A stretch of 36,523 nt of DNA from an uncultured Eggerthella sp. (GCA_900551155.1 URVA01000005.1:1-36523), one strand, 5' to 3'. Shown: positions 15,839 to 25,011, numbered from the stretch's first letter. Notes: generated from the sequence alone by a model not told the origin. Numbers and translations are program-made.

Positions 15839-16891
15839 ATGGAAACAGTTAAATTTGCCGTTTTGGGCTTAAATCACGGATCGAAAATCGCGCGTTTTGC
15901 AAAGGAAAATCCCGAAGTTGATTTGATGGCCGTCGCTGGTTTTGGGGACGGGGATATTGCAATTGCAAATGAGCTCGACGTGCCAATTTTTAGCGACTAC
16001 ACGCTCTTGCTTAAGCAGACCCCTCTCGATGCGGTCTATATAGCTTTGCCCAATACGCTGCATGTTAAAGCAGTAGAGAACGCAATTGCAGCAGGAGTTA
16101 AACATATCTTGCTTGAAAAGCCCATAGCTAATACCGTCGAAGAGGGAAAACAGGTAATACAAGCCTGTAAAGATGCAGGTGTGACGCTTCTGATTGGACA
16201 CCATCGTCGTTCTTCGAGTAAGTATCAGTTGCTTCGCAAAGTTATTGACTCGGGACGTTTAGGCAAAATCGTAGCTATTCAGTCTCGTTACTGCATTGCT
16301 AAAGACGAAGACTGCTTTGATCGTGAATGGTATGTTACAAAGGGCGTTGGTGGTCCACTTCTGATTAATACCATTCACGACTTTGATGACCTGAATTTCG
16401 TAATCGGTAAAAGCCCCGTTAAGGTATACGCCGCAACAAGAAACACGATTCGCGGAAACGAAGCCGAAGATTCCGCTTCGGTTCTCATTGAATACGAAAA
16501 CGGCGTTACCGCAACCTATGTAGTTTGTGATGGAGCTCCTGGACCCTGGAATTATGACTTAGCTGCCGACGAAAATGAATCGTTCGTTATGTGCCCTGGT
16601 GAAAATAGTTTGCAGGTATTTGGTACCAAGGGATCGTTTGGGTTCCCAAATATGGATTTGTATTACTACGACGAAGACGCTTTTGGGTGGACTCACGAAC
16701 TCAAACACGAGCATTTTGAGGTAGAAACCAACATTCCGCTCAAAGCAGAACTCGAGCATTTTGTTGATTTGTGCATGGGCAGGGAAACGACTCCACGATG
16801 CTCTGGTGAAGAAGGTTTGCGAACCCTCAAAATAGTTAACGGTGTATTTGAGTCTGCCGAAACAGGGAATGCAGTTTATCTGCAAAGCTAA
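15839..16891 (+). CDS. Gfo/Idh/MocA family NAD(P)-dependent oxidoreductase
   Basis: A 350-residue dehydrogenase of the glucose-fructose oxidoreductase/inositol dehydrogenase type. The Rossmann domain (1-120) opens with VKFAVLGLNHGS, an atypical nucleotide loop. It contains ALPNTLHVKAV and the family motif LLEKPIAN with the probable catalytic Lys94. The C-terminal half has GGPLLINTIHDFD (171-183), which carries the usual His/Asp near the active site. Substrates in this family are sugars, cyclitols and hydroxy acids; the sequence does not tell which. The start at 15839 is preceded by AAAGGGGAG; the frame is open upstream from a TTG. A LysR gene follows in the same direction after about 130 bp. 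Confidence 0.85.
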   Translation: METVKFAVLGLNHGSKIARFAKENPEVDLMAVAGFGDGDIAIANELDVPIFSDYTLLLKQTPLDAVYIALPNTLHVKAVENAIAAGVKHILLEKPIANTVEEGKQVIQACKDAGVTLLIGHHRRSSSKYQLLRKVIDSGRLGKIVAIQSRYCIAKDEDCFDREWYVTKGVGGPLLINTIHDFDDLNFVIGKSPVKVYAATRNTIRGNEAEDSASVLIEYENGVTATYVVCDGAPGPWNYDLAADENESFVMCPGENSLQVFGTKGSFGFPNMDLYYYDEDAFGWTHELKHEHFEVETNIPLKAELEHFVDLCMGRETTPRCSGEEGLRTLKIVNGVFESAETGNAVYLQS

Positions 16892-17018
16892 TAACTAAAG
16901 ACATAACCAAAGACAACCTGGCGCAGGTGTTACCTTTTCTGCGAGTATGATATAAAGCAAACCTTTGCACAGTGTTTATATATGCGTGATTATATTTGCG
17001 ATGAGGGGTGAATATGTC

Positions 17019-17939
17019 GTGAGAGTGGAACACCTGCGCTACTTTACTCGCTTAGCTAATGTTTTAAGTTATACCAGGGCGGCAAAAGAGCTCTATATTG
17101 CTCAGCCGACCCTTTCTGCGGCTATTCGCCAGCTCGAAAAAGAATTGGGGCTTCAACTTGTTAGGCGAAGTGCGGGCAGTTCGCATGTTGAATTAACTGC
17201 TGCGGGAGAAATATTGCATGAATATGCTGAGCTTGCAGTAAATAACCTTGATACAGGAATTCGTTTAGCTCATGAAACGCAGGGTGAAATCAATTCGGAA
17301 ATTAAAATAGGCACGATTTATGCGATGCAAGGCTACTTTTGGTCTCAGGCAATGCAAACTTTTACCGAGCAGCAAACGCCAACACCGAAGATAGTTATAG
17401 AGCAGGCATACTCTATCGAGCTCATTTCTCGACTACGCAAAGGCGAATTAGATGTGGTGTTTGCAGCAAAGACTGATGAATGGGCGGATTTAAGTTACAC
17501 CTTGGTCTGGTCGCAACCGTTGGTGCTTTGTGTGAACAAGAGTAATCCGTTAGCAAAACGCAAGTCGGTTTCGTTAGATACAGTGTCTTCCAATGAACTA
17601 CTGACGTATTCTTTAGCTTCACCCACGTTAAACTCAATCAAGAATAACTTGCCATGCGAAAAGCTGCGCTTGGTGCGTGAATATGACGACGAGATCACCA
17701 TGAGCGCCATGGTTTCATCCGACAAGAATAAAATGGCACTATTCTGTTATTCGTTTTTGGTGGAGGCTTTCAAGGATGTGGTGTGTCTTCCTATACGGGA
17801 TTTACCCTACGATTTTCACAAGGTATATCTTGTAAGCCGCAAGGAATCTCATCCAAAAATCGTAGAAAATTTCATCCAATGCATGAGCAGTTATCGCTTT
17901 CCGAATGCTGCCGAAAATCTAAGTGAATTCTTAAAGTAG
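17019..17939 (+). CDS. LysR-type transcriptional regulator (first of three paralogues)
   Basis: A 306-residue LysR regulator. The winged helix-turn-helix spans about 1-60 (YTRAAKELYIAQPTLSAAIR), followed by a linker helix and a periplasmic-binding-like sensor domain. The sensor carries the trio's shared pattern GTIYAMQG..WSQAM and SRKESHPK. I chose a GTG start at 17019, so that VRVEHLRYF aligns with MRLDYLRYF and MKLAHLRYF of the paralogues, with AGGGG ten bases upstream. A longer frame begins at a TTG but reads through an unlikely hydrophobic stretch. It lies between the Gfo/Idh/MocA gene and an MFS gene, one or both of which it probably controls in response to a small acid. Confidence 0.88.
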   Translation: MRVEHLRYFTRLANVLSYTRAAKELYIAQPTLSAAIRQLEKELGLQLVRRSAGSSHVELTAAGEILHEYAELAVNNLDTGIRLAHETQGEINSEIKIGTIYAMQGYFWSQAMQTFTEQQTPTPKIVIEQAYSIELISRLRKGELDVVFAAKTDEWADLSYTLVWSQPLVLCVNKSNPLAKRKSVSLDTVSSNELLTYSLASPTLNSIKNNLPCEKLRLVREYDDEITMSAMVSSDKNKMALFCYSFLVEAFKDVVCLPIRDLPYDFHKVYLVSRKESHPKIVENFIQCMSSYRFPNAAENLSEFLK

Positions 17940-18459
17940 CGTGAACATGTTCATTGGAAATAGATAGTTTCTCGCTATGAATAGATGGACAAATCTTCTA
18001 ATCTGTATAAATGTGGTTTAAATGCGTGGTGGAACTATCGCTCTTTACATAACGAGAAGAAATAGAACAAGTTGCATTTGTGCAGGTCAAGCATTTATGA
18101 AAACTTATAAAAAAATGCGTTTCTTATAAATTTCATGAATAAAACTAATCAAAAACTATGCTTGAACTGCGGGTATAGCAAATCGCAATAACTTTCTAAA
18201 AAGCGTGTTACATCGCTATTGGAAATGAATACTGCATAGTTTGAAAATGAATTTCGCAACATTCCAAAAAAATGAACAAGTTCTAAAACGGTGCATACGT
18301 AAAAGTGTGCTCGTTTTAGGTGGGTTCTTATATGTTGCTGGAGAAAGAGGAGTGCGTCTTTCCCGTTATATAGCTAAGTGAAACATAAGCTTGGTTTTCA
18401 TTTTGTGAATATCGGGAAATACGCAAGGGAAATCGATTGAAAGAAAGGAAGGGAAACGC
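17940..18459 (+). promoter_or_regulatory. 520-bp AT-rich regulatory gap before the first MFS gene
   Basis: No gene is seen. The gap holds an 8-bp inverted repeat CTAAAACG/CGTTTTAG (18283-18290 and 18312-18319), and two copies of CTTATAAA (18104-18111 and 18123-18130) within a larger imperfect inverted repeat. These are candidate LysR sites. A firm promoter could not be assigned. Confidence 0.4.
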
Positions 18460-19857
18460 ATGGCTTCTGATGCTCAAAAGTCATTCCACGGTATCGCGGC
18501 ACGTCTTGACCGTATGCCAATCTCTGGTTTCCACATGAAGATCATGTGGTTGCTGGCAGGTATTACGTTCTGCGACTCCGTTGACATGTCTATTGGTGGC
18601 CCTATCGGTGCTGTTCTTCAGGACGAGGGCTTCATGACGCTCGAACAGTTTGCGTTCTTTAACTCTATTACCATGGTTGGCTACCTTATTGGTGGTCTTG
18701 GATCTGGTTTAGTATCCGACAACTTTGGTCGTAAAAAGGCAGTTATTACGTGCGGTACCATCTTTACCGCTGCATGCTTCGTAGCTGCTATGGCTCCTAA
18801 TGCTGACTTCTTGACCGCATGCCGCTTCATCATGGGTATTGGTCTTGGTGCTGCATTCCCAGCTGGTTATTCAGCTTTGACCGAGTACACGCCACCTCAC
18901 AAGCGTGGTAAGTATCAGTCTTACATGGGCTTGATCGCTAACTGCGGTACTTTGTTCGGTTCTGTAATGAACCTCATCATCCTCCCAATGGCTGGTTGGC
19001 GCGAAGTATTCGTATTCTGCGGTGTTCTCGGCGCAGTTGTAATGATTCTTATTGGTGTCTGCATGGACGAATCTCCTCGTTGGTTGGCGCTCAATGGCCA
19101 CAACGACAAAGCAGACGCTATTGTTTCTAAGCTCGAGGCAAAGGCTGCTGCTGGTGGCAAGACAGTAGAAGATGTTACCGCTGAAGAGATCCAGCGTCGC
19201 GAACAGGAACAGGAAATTAAGCAGCTTCCATTCAGCTTCTTGTTCAAGAAGAAGATGCTTCCTCGTACCTTAACGGCAATGCTTCTCTGCTTCACCATGA
19301 ACGTAATCGTTTACACGGTTATTACTTGGACTCCTACCATTCTTCGTGCAAATGGTTTCGATACCAGCCTTGCAACCTTGACCACGGTAGTTATGCAGAT
19401 GGGTATTCCTATTGGTGTAGGTCTGTTGACCTTCTACGTTGAGAAGGTAAACCGTAAGGTCATCCTTATTGGTTCCTACATTGCAGTAGCAATTCTTGGT
19501 CCTGTATGGGCAATGCTTCCTACCGACAACGTTGCTCTTATCATGGGCTTTGGTTTGCTGGTTTGCGTATTTACCTTTACCAACTCTGTTACCACCGCTG
19601 CAATTTACCTCTCCGAGCCTTTCCCAACGGCTTGCCGTATCCGCGGCGCAGGTGTTGCAAACGCAGTTGGTCGTTTGGGCGGTATCTTCAGCCCAATGTG
19701 GATTGCATTCTTCGTTGCATCCCCAATTGGTACCATCGGTGCTTACTTGGTAAACTCCTGCCTCATTGTTGTTACCGCAATCTGGCTGGCAATCTTCGGT
19801 GTTGAGACTCGTGGTCGTACGCTTGAAGACATTACCAAGGGTCTGGAAGACGACTAA
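18460..19857 (+). CDS. MFS transporter, aromatic/organic-acid symporter type (copy 1)
   Basis: A 465-residue, 12-helix carrier of the major facilitator superfamily. The first part has FCDSVDMSIGG in helix 1, with an acidic pair typical of proton-coupled acid symporters. Then come SDNFGRKKAV (motif A), TEYTPPHKRGKYQS and the DESPRWL motif before the central loop. The C-terminal half has SEPFPTACRIRGAG and ends VETRGRTLEDI. Overall it lies between the sugar-porter and aromatic-acid symporter groups. The start is preceded by GGAAGGGA. Gene order LysR-MFS-LysR-MFS and strong identity to the protein at 21512 point to a duplicated regulator-carrier unit. Codon use is of the highly expressed type. 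The substrate is unknown; an organic acid is inferred. Confidence 0.88.
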   Translation: MASDAQKSFHGIAARLDRMPISGFHMKIMWLLAGITFCDSVDMSIGGPIGAVLQDEGFMTLEQFAFFNSITMVGYLIGGLGSGLVSDNFGRKKAVITCGTIFTAACFVAAMAPNADFLTACRFIMGIGLGAAFPAGYSALTEYTPPHKRGKYQSYMGLIANCGTLFGSVMNLIILPMAGWREVFVFCGVLGAVVMILIGVCMDESPRWLALNGHNDKADAIVSKLEAKAAAGGKTVEDVTAEEIQRREQEQEIKQLPFSFLFKKKMLPRTLTAMLLCFTMNVIVYTVITWTPTILRANGFDTSLATLTTVVMQMGIPIGVGLLTFYVEKVNRKVILIGSYIAVAILGPVWAMLPTDNVALIMGFGLLVCVFTFTNSVTTAAIYLSEPFPTACRIRGAGVANAVGRLGGIFSPMWIAFFVASPIGTIGAYLVNSCLIVVTAIWLAIFGVETRGRTLEDITKGLEDD

Positions 19858-19902
19858 TTTAGTAGTAACTTAGTTAGCCTTCTACAAACTGCTCTTTCTC
19901 AG

Positions 19903-19932
19903 GTGGGGTCCGAATTTCGGGCCCCACTCTTA
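19903..19932 (+). terminator. Probable terminator of MFS copy 1
   Basis: An 11-bp GC-rich stem (from 19903 to 19927, one G-T pair) with a 3-nt loop, followed by TCTTAT. The tail is short, so termination may be partial. Confidence 0.65.
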
Positions 19933-19971
19933 TATTCAGTGGCGAAATATAAACAATTCCCGTAGTGTAGA

Positions 19972-20063
19972 AACGAAAATAAATAGCAACGTATTTTCAA
20001 TAACGAAAATAAATAAATACGGTATGCTAAGTAACGGTTTCTAAACTAAGGGGATTTAGTTTA
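19972..20063 (+). promoter_or_regulatory. Repeats in the control region of the second LysR gene
   Basis: A 14-bp direct repeat AACGAAAATAAATA occurs at 19972-19985 and 20002-20015, exactly 30 bp (about three helical turns) apart. A perfect inverted repeat TAAACTAA/TTAGTTTA (20042-20049 and 20056-20063) follows. Both are plausible binding sites for the LysR protein encoded just downstream. Confidence 0.5.
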
Positions 20064-20140
20064 AAGATCTTTAATTTTTCTTTTGATTCAATAGGGGACA
20101 GAACAGAACCAAAAGATTATTCCAAGGAGAGGAATTCATA

Positions 20141-21052
20141 ATGAGGCTTGACTATTTGCGTTATTTCAACCACTTAGCCAAAGTTCTGAATTTCACTAAA
20201 GCGGCAGAAGATTTATTTGTCGCTCAGCCTACGCTTTCTGTAGCAATTAAGCGTATGGAACAAGAGCTTGGGGTTAAGCTGTTTAAGCGCGGTAAAGGCA
20301 GCTCTCGCATTGAGCTAACTGAGTCTGGCGCTGCTTATTATGAATATGTTTCCCTTGCCTTAAATAATCTTGATACGGGATTGCGTGTCGCACGCGAGAT
20401 TCAAGGTGAAGCAAACTCGCTTGTACGAGTTGGCACCGTATATTCCATGCAGGGCATTAACTGGTCTCAGGCAATGCAGGCGTTCTTAAGTAAGAAATCA
20501 AATCCTCCGAAAATCTCAATTGAGCAGTCTTATTCTCCGGAACTCATTGCGCGTTTGCGTAAAGGTGAATTGGACGTAGTATTTGCTGCGCGCATGGATG
20601 ATCTGGATGATCTGAACTATATCTACGTGTGGTCACAGCCACTGGTATTAGGCGTGCATAGAAACCATCCTTTGGCCAAGCGTGAAAAAATTACCTTAGA
20701 TGATTTGAAGAAATATGAGATTTTAACCTACCCAAAAGAGTCTCCTGTTCAACGTATTGATATTGAGCTTCCTGTCGACGAAATGAATTTACTTCGTGAA
20801 TATGACGATGAAATTACCATGAGTACCATCATTTCATCTGACGAAAACAAGCTGGCGTTGTTCTGTCATTCGTTTTTGGTTAATGCTTTCTCAGACGTGG
20901 TCTGCCGTCGTATCGAAGGTCTTTCGGAAGACTTCCATAAGGTGTATCTAGTAAGCAGAAAAGAAACGCACCCTAAGGTGGTAGATGACTATATTTCATT
21001 TATGAGCGCCTATAGTTTCCCGAACATTTTAGAAACGGGTACCATCAACTAA
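20141..21052 (+). CDS. LysR-type transcriptional regulator (second paralogue)
   Basis: A 303-residue LysR protein. The DNA-binding domain is at 1-60 (FTKAAEDLFVAQPTLSVAIKR). The sensor domain carries GTVYSMQG (98-105) with WSQAM, the YDDEITMS segment and SRKETHPK. By eye it is most like the regulator at 17019, especially in the sensor core, so the two probably sense related ligands. The start is supported by AAGGAGAGG upstream. It sits between the two MFS copies, reads in their direction, and is preceded by a repeat-rich control region. It probably activates the downstream MFS gene; autorepression would be usual for the family. Confidence 0.9.
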   Translation: MRLDYLRYFNHLAKVLNFTKAAEDLFVAQPTLSVAIKRMEQELGVKLFKRGKGSSRIELTESGAAYYEYVSLALNNLDTGLRVAREIQGEANSLVRVGTVYSMQGINWSQAMQAFLSKKSNPPKISIEQSYSPELIARLRKGELDVVFAARMDDLDDLNYIYVWSQPLVLGVHRNHPLAKREKITLDDLKKYEILTYPKESPVQRIDIELPVDEMNLLREYDDEITMSTIISSDENKLALFCHSFLVNAFSDVVCRRIEGLSEDFHKVYLVSRKETHPKVVDDYISFMSAYSFPNILETGTIN

Positions 21053-21511
21053 TTAATCGAACGAAGATGTACTAAGTGTTTAAGTTCTTGAGAAAAGCAA
21101 TACGCTTTTAACCCTTTCTCTTTAATACTTACTTTCTAGTAAGTAGGTTTTAGATTAAAATTCAAATATCAGGCACAAAATACCAGTTCACCACTTATAT
21201 AGAAAAACGTAATAAATTAACTAAAAAAAGCTATTCGAAAAAATAAGTAATAAAAGTTCACAATATCTTTTCAGAAGTTATTGATGTCTACTTTTAATGA
21301 TACGGGTGGATAAAAGCGGCATCACTTCAGGGGAAGGTCGTTCTGACCTAAATACTTCTGCTTGAAACAAGACATTTTGCCTAGTTTCTTCCTTTAGGAA
21401 TCGAGTTCAACTTAAGAGGGACAAACAACTCCTTTTGCATTGGGGCAAGAAGGAGTAAGTTGTTTTGCTTTCGGCAAAACTCGCAGGAAATGAAAGGAAG
21501 GCGATATTCGT
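21053..21511 (+). promoter_or_regulatory. 459-bp regulatory gap before MFS copy 2
   Basis: No gene is seen. A small hairpin AAAAGC/GCTTTT (21093-21109) may be a weak terminator of the LysR gene. A perfect inverted repeat TACTTAC/GTAAGTA (21126-21132 and 21138-21144) is a candidate regulator site. The rest is AT-rich leader ending in a good ribosome site. Confidence 0.4.
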
Positions 21512-22915
21512 ATGGCTTCGACTGAAGCAAACAAGTCGTTCCACGGTATCGCAGCACGTCTTGACCGCATGCCTATTTCTGGCTTCCACAAGAAGATCAT
21601 GTGGCTTCTTGCTGGCATCACGTTCTGCGATTCCGTTGACATGGCTGTTGGCGGTCCTATCGGTGCTGTTTTGCAGACCGAAGGCTTCATGACGCTTGAG
21701 CAATTTGCGTTCTTTAACTCTATTACCATGGTTGGCTATCTGGTTGGTGGCTTACTTTCTGGTATTGTTTCTGACAATTTTGGTCGTAAAAAGGCTGTTA
21801 TTGTATGCGGCTCGGTATTCACTATTTTCTGCTTTGTAGCTGCTGCAGCTCCTAATGCAGACTTCCTGACTGGCTGCCGCTTCTTTATGGGTCTTGGCCT
21901 TGGTGCTGCATTCCCAGCTGGCTATTCTGCTTTGACTGAATACACGCCACCTCACAAGCGTGGTAAGTATCAGTCCTATATGGGCTTGATCGCTAACTGC
22001 GGTACCTTGTTTGCATCTGTCATGAATCTTATTATTCTGCCTATTGCTGGTTGGCGCGAAGTATTTGTATTCTGCGGTGTTCTTGGTGCTGTAGTAGTAA
22101 TTCTTGTTCTGACCTGCATGGATGAATCTCCTCGTTGGTTGGCTATGATGGGCCGCAACGATCAGGCAGATGCTATTGTTACCAAGCTTGAGGCAAAGGC
22201 AGCAGCGGCTGGCAAGACCGTAGAAGAAGTAACCGACGAAGAAGTTGCAGCACGTGCAGCAGAGCAAGAAGTAAAGCAGCTTCCCTTCTCGGTATTGTTC
22301 AAGAAGAAGATGCTTCCTCGTACCTTAACAGCAATGTTCCTTTGCTTCGTAATGAATGTTTTGGTTTACACCATCATTACGTGGACGCCTACCATCTTGG
22401 TTGCAAAGGGCTTCGACACAAGCATGTCTACCTTGATGACGGTAGTTATGCAGCTGGGTATTCCTGTTGGCGTTGGTGCTCTTACCTTCTATGTTGAAAA
22501 AGTAAACCGCAAAACCATTCTTATTGGTTCCTACTTGGCAGTAGCTATCCTTGGCCCAATTTGGTCTTTGCTTCCTACTGACAATACGGCACTTATTATG
22601 GGCTTTGGTTTCTTGGTTTGCGTATTTACCTTCACCAACTCTGTTACTACCGCTGCAATTTATCTTTCCGAGCCTTTTCCGACGGCTTGCCGTATTCGTG
22701 GTGCAGGTGTTGCAAATGCGTTTGGTCGTGTAGCGGGTATCGTGAGCCCAATGTGGATTGCATTCTTCGTTGCATCTCCAATTGGAACCATGGGTGCTTA
22801 CCTTATTAACTCTGCGCTTGCGGTTGCAATGTCTATTTGGCTGGCAGTATTCGGCGTTGAAACTCGCGGTCGTACCCTTGAAGACATTACTAAGGGTCTA
22901 CTCGACGAAGACTAA
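21512..22915 (+). CDS. MFS transporter, aromatic/organic-acid symporter type (copy 2)
   Basis: A 467-residue carrier that is nearly a duplicate of the protein at 18460: identical KSFHGIAARLDRMPISGFH near the N-terminus, the same FCDSVDM, SDNFGRKKAV, DESPRWL and SEPFPTACRIRGAG. Differences cluster in the central cytoplasmic loop (about 215-250) and in scattered helix positions, where substrate preference could differ. GGAAGG lies about ten bases before the ATG. A strong terminator follows, so this gene is probably its own transcript under the LysR at 20141. High-expression codons suggest a main nutrient importer or exchanger. Confidence 0.88.
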   Translation: MASTEANKSFHGIAARLDRMPISGFHKKIMWLLAGITFCDSVDMAVGGPIGAVLQTEGFMTLEQFAFFNSITMVGYLVGGLLSGIVSDNFGRKKAVIVCGSVFTIFCFVAAAAPNADFLTGCRFFMGLGLGAAFPAGYSALTEYTPPHKRGKYQSYMGLIANCGTLFASVMNLIILPIAGWREVFVFCGVLGAVVVILVLTCMDESPRWLAMMGRNDQADAIVTKLEAKAAAAGKTVEEVTDEEVAARAAEQEVKQLPFSVLFKKKMLPRTLTAMFLCFVMNVLVYTIITWTPTILVAKGFDTSMSTLMTVVMQLGIPVGVGALTFYVEKVNRKTILIGSYLAVAILGPIWSLLPTDNTALIMGFGFLVCVFTFTNSVTTAAIYLSEPFPTACRIRGAGVANAFGRVAGIVSPMWIAFFVASPIGTMGAYLINSALAVAMSIWLAVFGVETRGRTLEDITKGLLDED

Positions 22916-22943
22916 AGCAACTTCAATAGACCACCCGATTTCG

Positions 22944-22975
22944 AAATCCCACGCTCTAGGGCGTGGGATTTTTCT
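22944..22975 (+). terminator. Rho-independent terminator of MFS copy 2
   Basis: A perfect 11-bp stem (22944-22954 with 22961-22971), 6-nt loop and T-run. Confidence 0.93.
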
Positions 22976-23089
22976 ACATATGTGATTGTTTTTCTTAATT
23001 GACCAGCGCAAAAGAAGTAGTAAAGAAATAAGAAAATAGAGATCGAGCGAAGTAAAATATAAACATTCCGAGATTGAGAGGGGAAAGGT

Positions 23090-23977
23090 ATGCCAGCAGA
23101 AGTAAAAGGAACGGGTATTACTGGTCATACGCATATGGTCGCTATGATTGGCAGTCCCGTAGAGCATTCGGCCTCACCTGCAACACATTCGCTTGCGTAT
23201 AAGAAAATGGGAATCGATGCAGTATTTCTTGTGTTTGATGTTCAAGAAAAGGATCTAGCTAACGTTATGGGCGCTTTTCGCGCAATGAAGGGCTGGGTTA
23301 GCACAACGGTTACTATGCCCTTGAAGCAAGCGGTTATTCCTTACCTTGATGAACTAAGCGATGCCGCCAAATTGATGGGTGCGGTAAATATGATCAAGAA
23401 AGAGGACGATGGCAGGCTTGTTGGTCATAATACTGACGGCAAAGGTTTTGTGAATAACCTAATAAAGCACGGCGCAGAAGTTGAAGGCAAAACTATGACG
23501 CTTATTGGTGTTGGTGGTGCAGGGTCTGCAATTTTTGTACAAGCAGCCTTAGATGGCCTAGCGTCGTTGAATGTATTTGCTCGTGAGGGCGGTAAATCGT
23601 ATAAGCGTGCTCAGGAGCTGAAAGAAGTAGTAGAAAAAGCTTGTGATTGCCAGATTAGTATTTACCCACTTGAAGACGAAGAGCAATTGAAACGCTCAAT
23701 TGCGGAATCTGACATTTTGGCCAACAGCACCAATGTGGGCATGGGTGAAGGAAATACAGAAACGCCAGTAGCCGCCGATTCAATAAAGCCTGGCATGACT
23801 GTTGCTGATGTTATTTATTCGCCTCTGGAAACGCAGCTTCTAAAAGATGCTAAGGCAAAAGGCTGCAAGGCCATTAACGGCCTAGGAATGCTTAACGAAC
23901 AGGCGGTTGTAGCTGACCGAATTCGTTTTGGTATTGAAATTCCTATCGAAGAAATAAAGGCTGAGCTTGCCGAATAA
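23090..23977 (+). CDS. Shikimate/quinate dehydrogenase family protein
   Basis: A 295-residue AroE-family enzyme that interconverts 3-dehydroshikimate and shikimate (or the quinate pair) with a nicotinamide cofactor. Substrate residues are in place: Ser27 and Ser29 (HSASP), Lys79 in TVTMPLK, Asn100 in GAVN and Asp116 in HNTDGKGF. The cofactor loop is GVGGAGSA (140-147). The spacing Lys-21-Asn-16-Asp equals that of E. coli AroE. The usual Asn of the NVT motif is Thr73 here. The location after two organic-acid carriers, and away from aromatic biosynthesis genes, favours a catabolic paralogue, possibly quinate/shikimate utilisation. The start at 23090 has GAGGGGAAAGG upstream. Confidence 0.85.
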   Translation: MPAEVKGTGITGHTHMVAMIGSPVEHSASPATHSLAYKKMGIDAVFLVFDVQEKDLANVMGAFRAMKGWVSTTVTMPLKQAVIPYLDELSDAAKLMGAVNMIKKEDDGRLVGHNTDGKGFVNNLIKHGAEVEGKTMTLIGVGGAGSAIFVQAALDGLASLNVFAREGGKSYKRAQELKEVVEKACDCQISIYPLEDEEQLKRSIAESDILANSTNVGMGEGNTETPVAADSIKPGMTVADVIYSPLETQLLKDAKAKGCKAINGLGMLNEQAVVADRIRFGIEIPIEEIKAELAE

Positions 23978-24017
23978 AGTTTTTTAAAAGCTCACATTGT
24001 TAAAATCATCAATTAAA

Positions 24018-24053
24018 AGGTCCCGTCCGAATAGTAATTCAGACGGGACCTTA
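24018..24053 (-). terminator. Terminator between convergent genes
   Basis: An 11-bp stem (24018-24028 with 24043-24053) extends inward after one mismatch by GAAT/ATTC with an AGTA loop. The T-run (TTTTAATT) is on the minus strand, so it mainly serves the membrane protein gene; it may also stop the plus-strand dehydrogenase transcript. Confidence 0.75.
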
Positions 24054-24129
24054 CTGATAAAAGAAGTCTAGTAAGTGCTAGATGTTTAACGAAGCTAGAC
24101 CAATCAAGCTATTATCGCTAGTCGGCCAA

Positions 24130-24765
24130 CTATTTCTTTACTTCCGTGCGAGCAATCTTAGCCTTGCGAAGCGAAGGCTTCTCTTCAGCTACCTGCTTCA
24201 TAAATACGGCAGCTAAGATATCAAGTATCAACATGATAAAAGTACCAGGATCAGGGATGCCCACAGTAGTAAGAAGCATGAATTGGTACACAACAGCAAT
24301 AACTGCAACAAGACCCATGATTATGACTAAGATTCTCGGAGAAGCCTTGTCATAGAGCCAGTGGAAGCCTTTGAAATTAATGGTGGCGCCGAAAATACCA
24401 ACAAAAATAAGCAAAATTGCTTCAACGCGCAGAAGTGTAGCTACGGAGTAACCATTAATCATATTGCCGCCATATAGCACAAGGTCAAACGTAGCAAAGT
24501 CGCCTTCAAAGCCGCCATATTGCTGGCCTTGGGCATAAGCGATAATAGCGCATCCAGCACCAGCAATTGCGCAAATGATTGACCAAATAAAAATAGCGTT
24601 ATAGGTGTTGTGAAGGCGATGGCGCTTAGGTGTTAAAGGGTAGCCATCATCGCCAATACGGTTGCCTTCTTTGTCGTAATGGATATAGAGTGGTTTTTTC
24701 TCAACTTTTTCAGGATTGAGTGCTTTAGATTCGTCTTTGGAATGGGGACGTAAACGGAATTTCAT
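24130..24765 (-). CDS. Uncharacterised membrane protein with four predicted helices
   Basis: A 211-residue protein I do not recognise. A basic, hydrophilic N-terminal tail (1-52) contains YIHYDKEGNRIGDDGYPLTPKR. Four hydrophobic segments follow at about 56-78, 108-129, 145-168 and 173-192, and the C-terminal tail is Lys/Arg-rich. No catalytic or metal motif is visible. The start at 24765 has AAAGGA six bases upstream. It is transcribed divergently from the third LysR gene across a 246-bp gap, an arrangement in which LysR proteins often control the neighbour, so it may be a target of that regulator. Confidence 0.6.
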   Translation of the reverse strand: MKFRLRPHSKDESKALNPEKVEKKPLYIHYDKEGNRIGDDGYPLTPKRHRLHNTYNAIFIWSIICAIAGAGCAIIAYAQGQQYGGFEGDFATFDLVLYGGNMINGYSVATLLRVEAILLIFVGIFGATINFKGFHWLYDKASPRILVIIMGLVAVIAVVYQFMLLTTVGIPDPGTFIMLILDILAAVFMKQVAEEKPSLRKAKIARTEVKK

Positions 24766-25011
24766 ATCTATCCTTTAAATCAATTTCAAACGTGTAATAG
24801 TGTATCGAAGATATGCGTGAAACAGAGCGGTAAAGCACTTGTTGCGGCATATCTCCATGATTGAACACATATATAGACAACTTTTTATCATACCTATTTC
24901 TTGTTCGTATGCGCGCTTATAGAAGTTGCAATTCGTTGTAACTTCGCTTCTGTTATATTAAAAATCTATTGGACAAGATACTTTGAGTAAAAAGAAGAGT
25001 CGAAGAAACCC

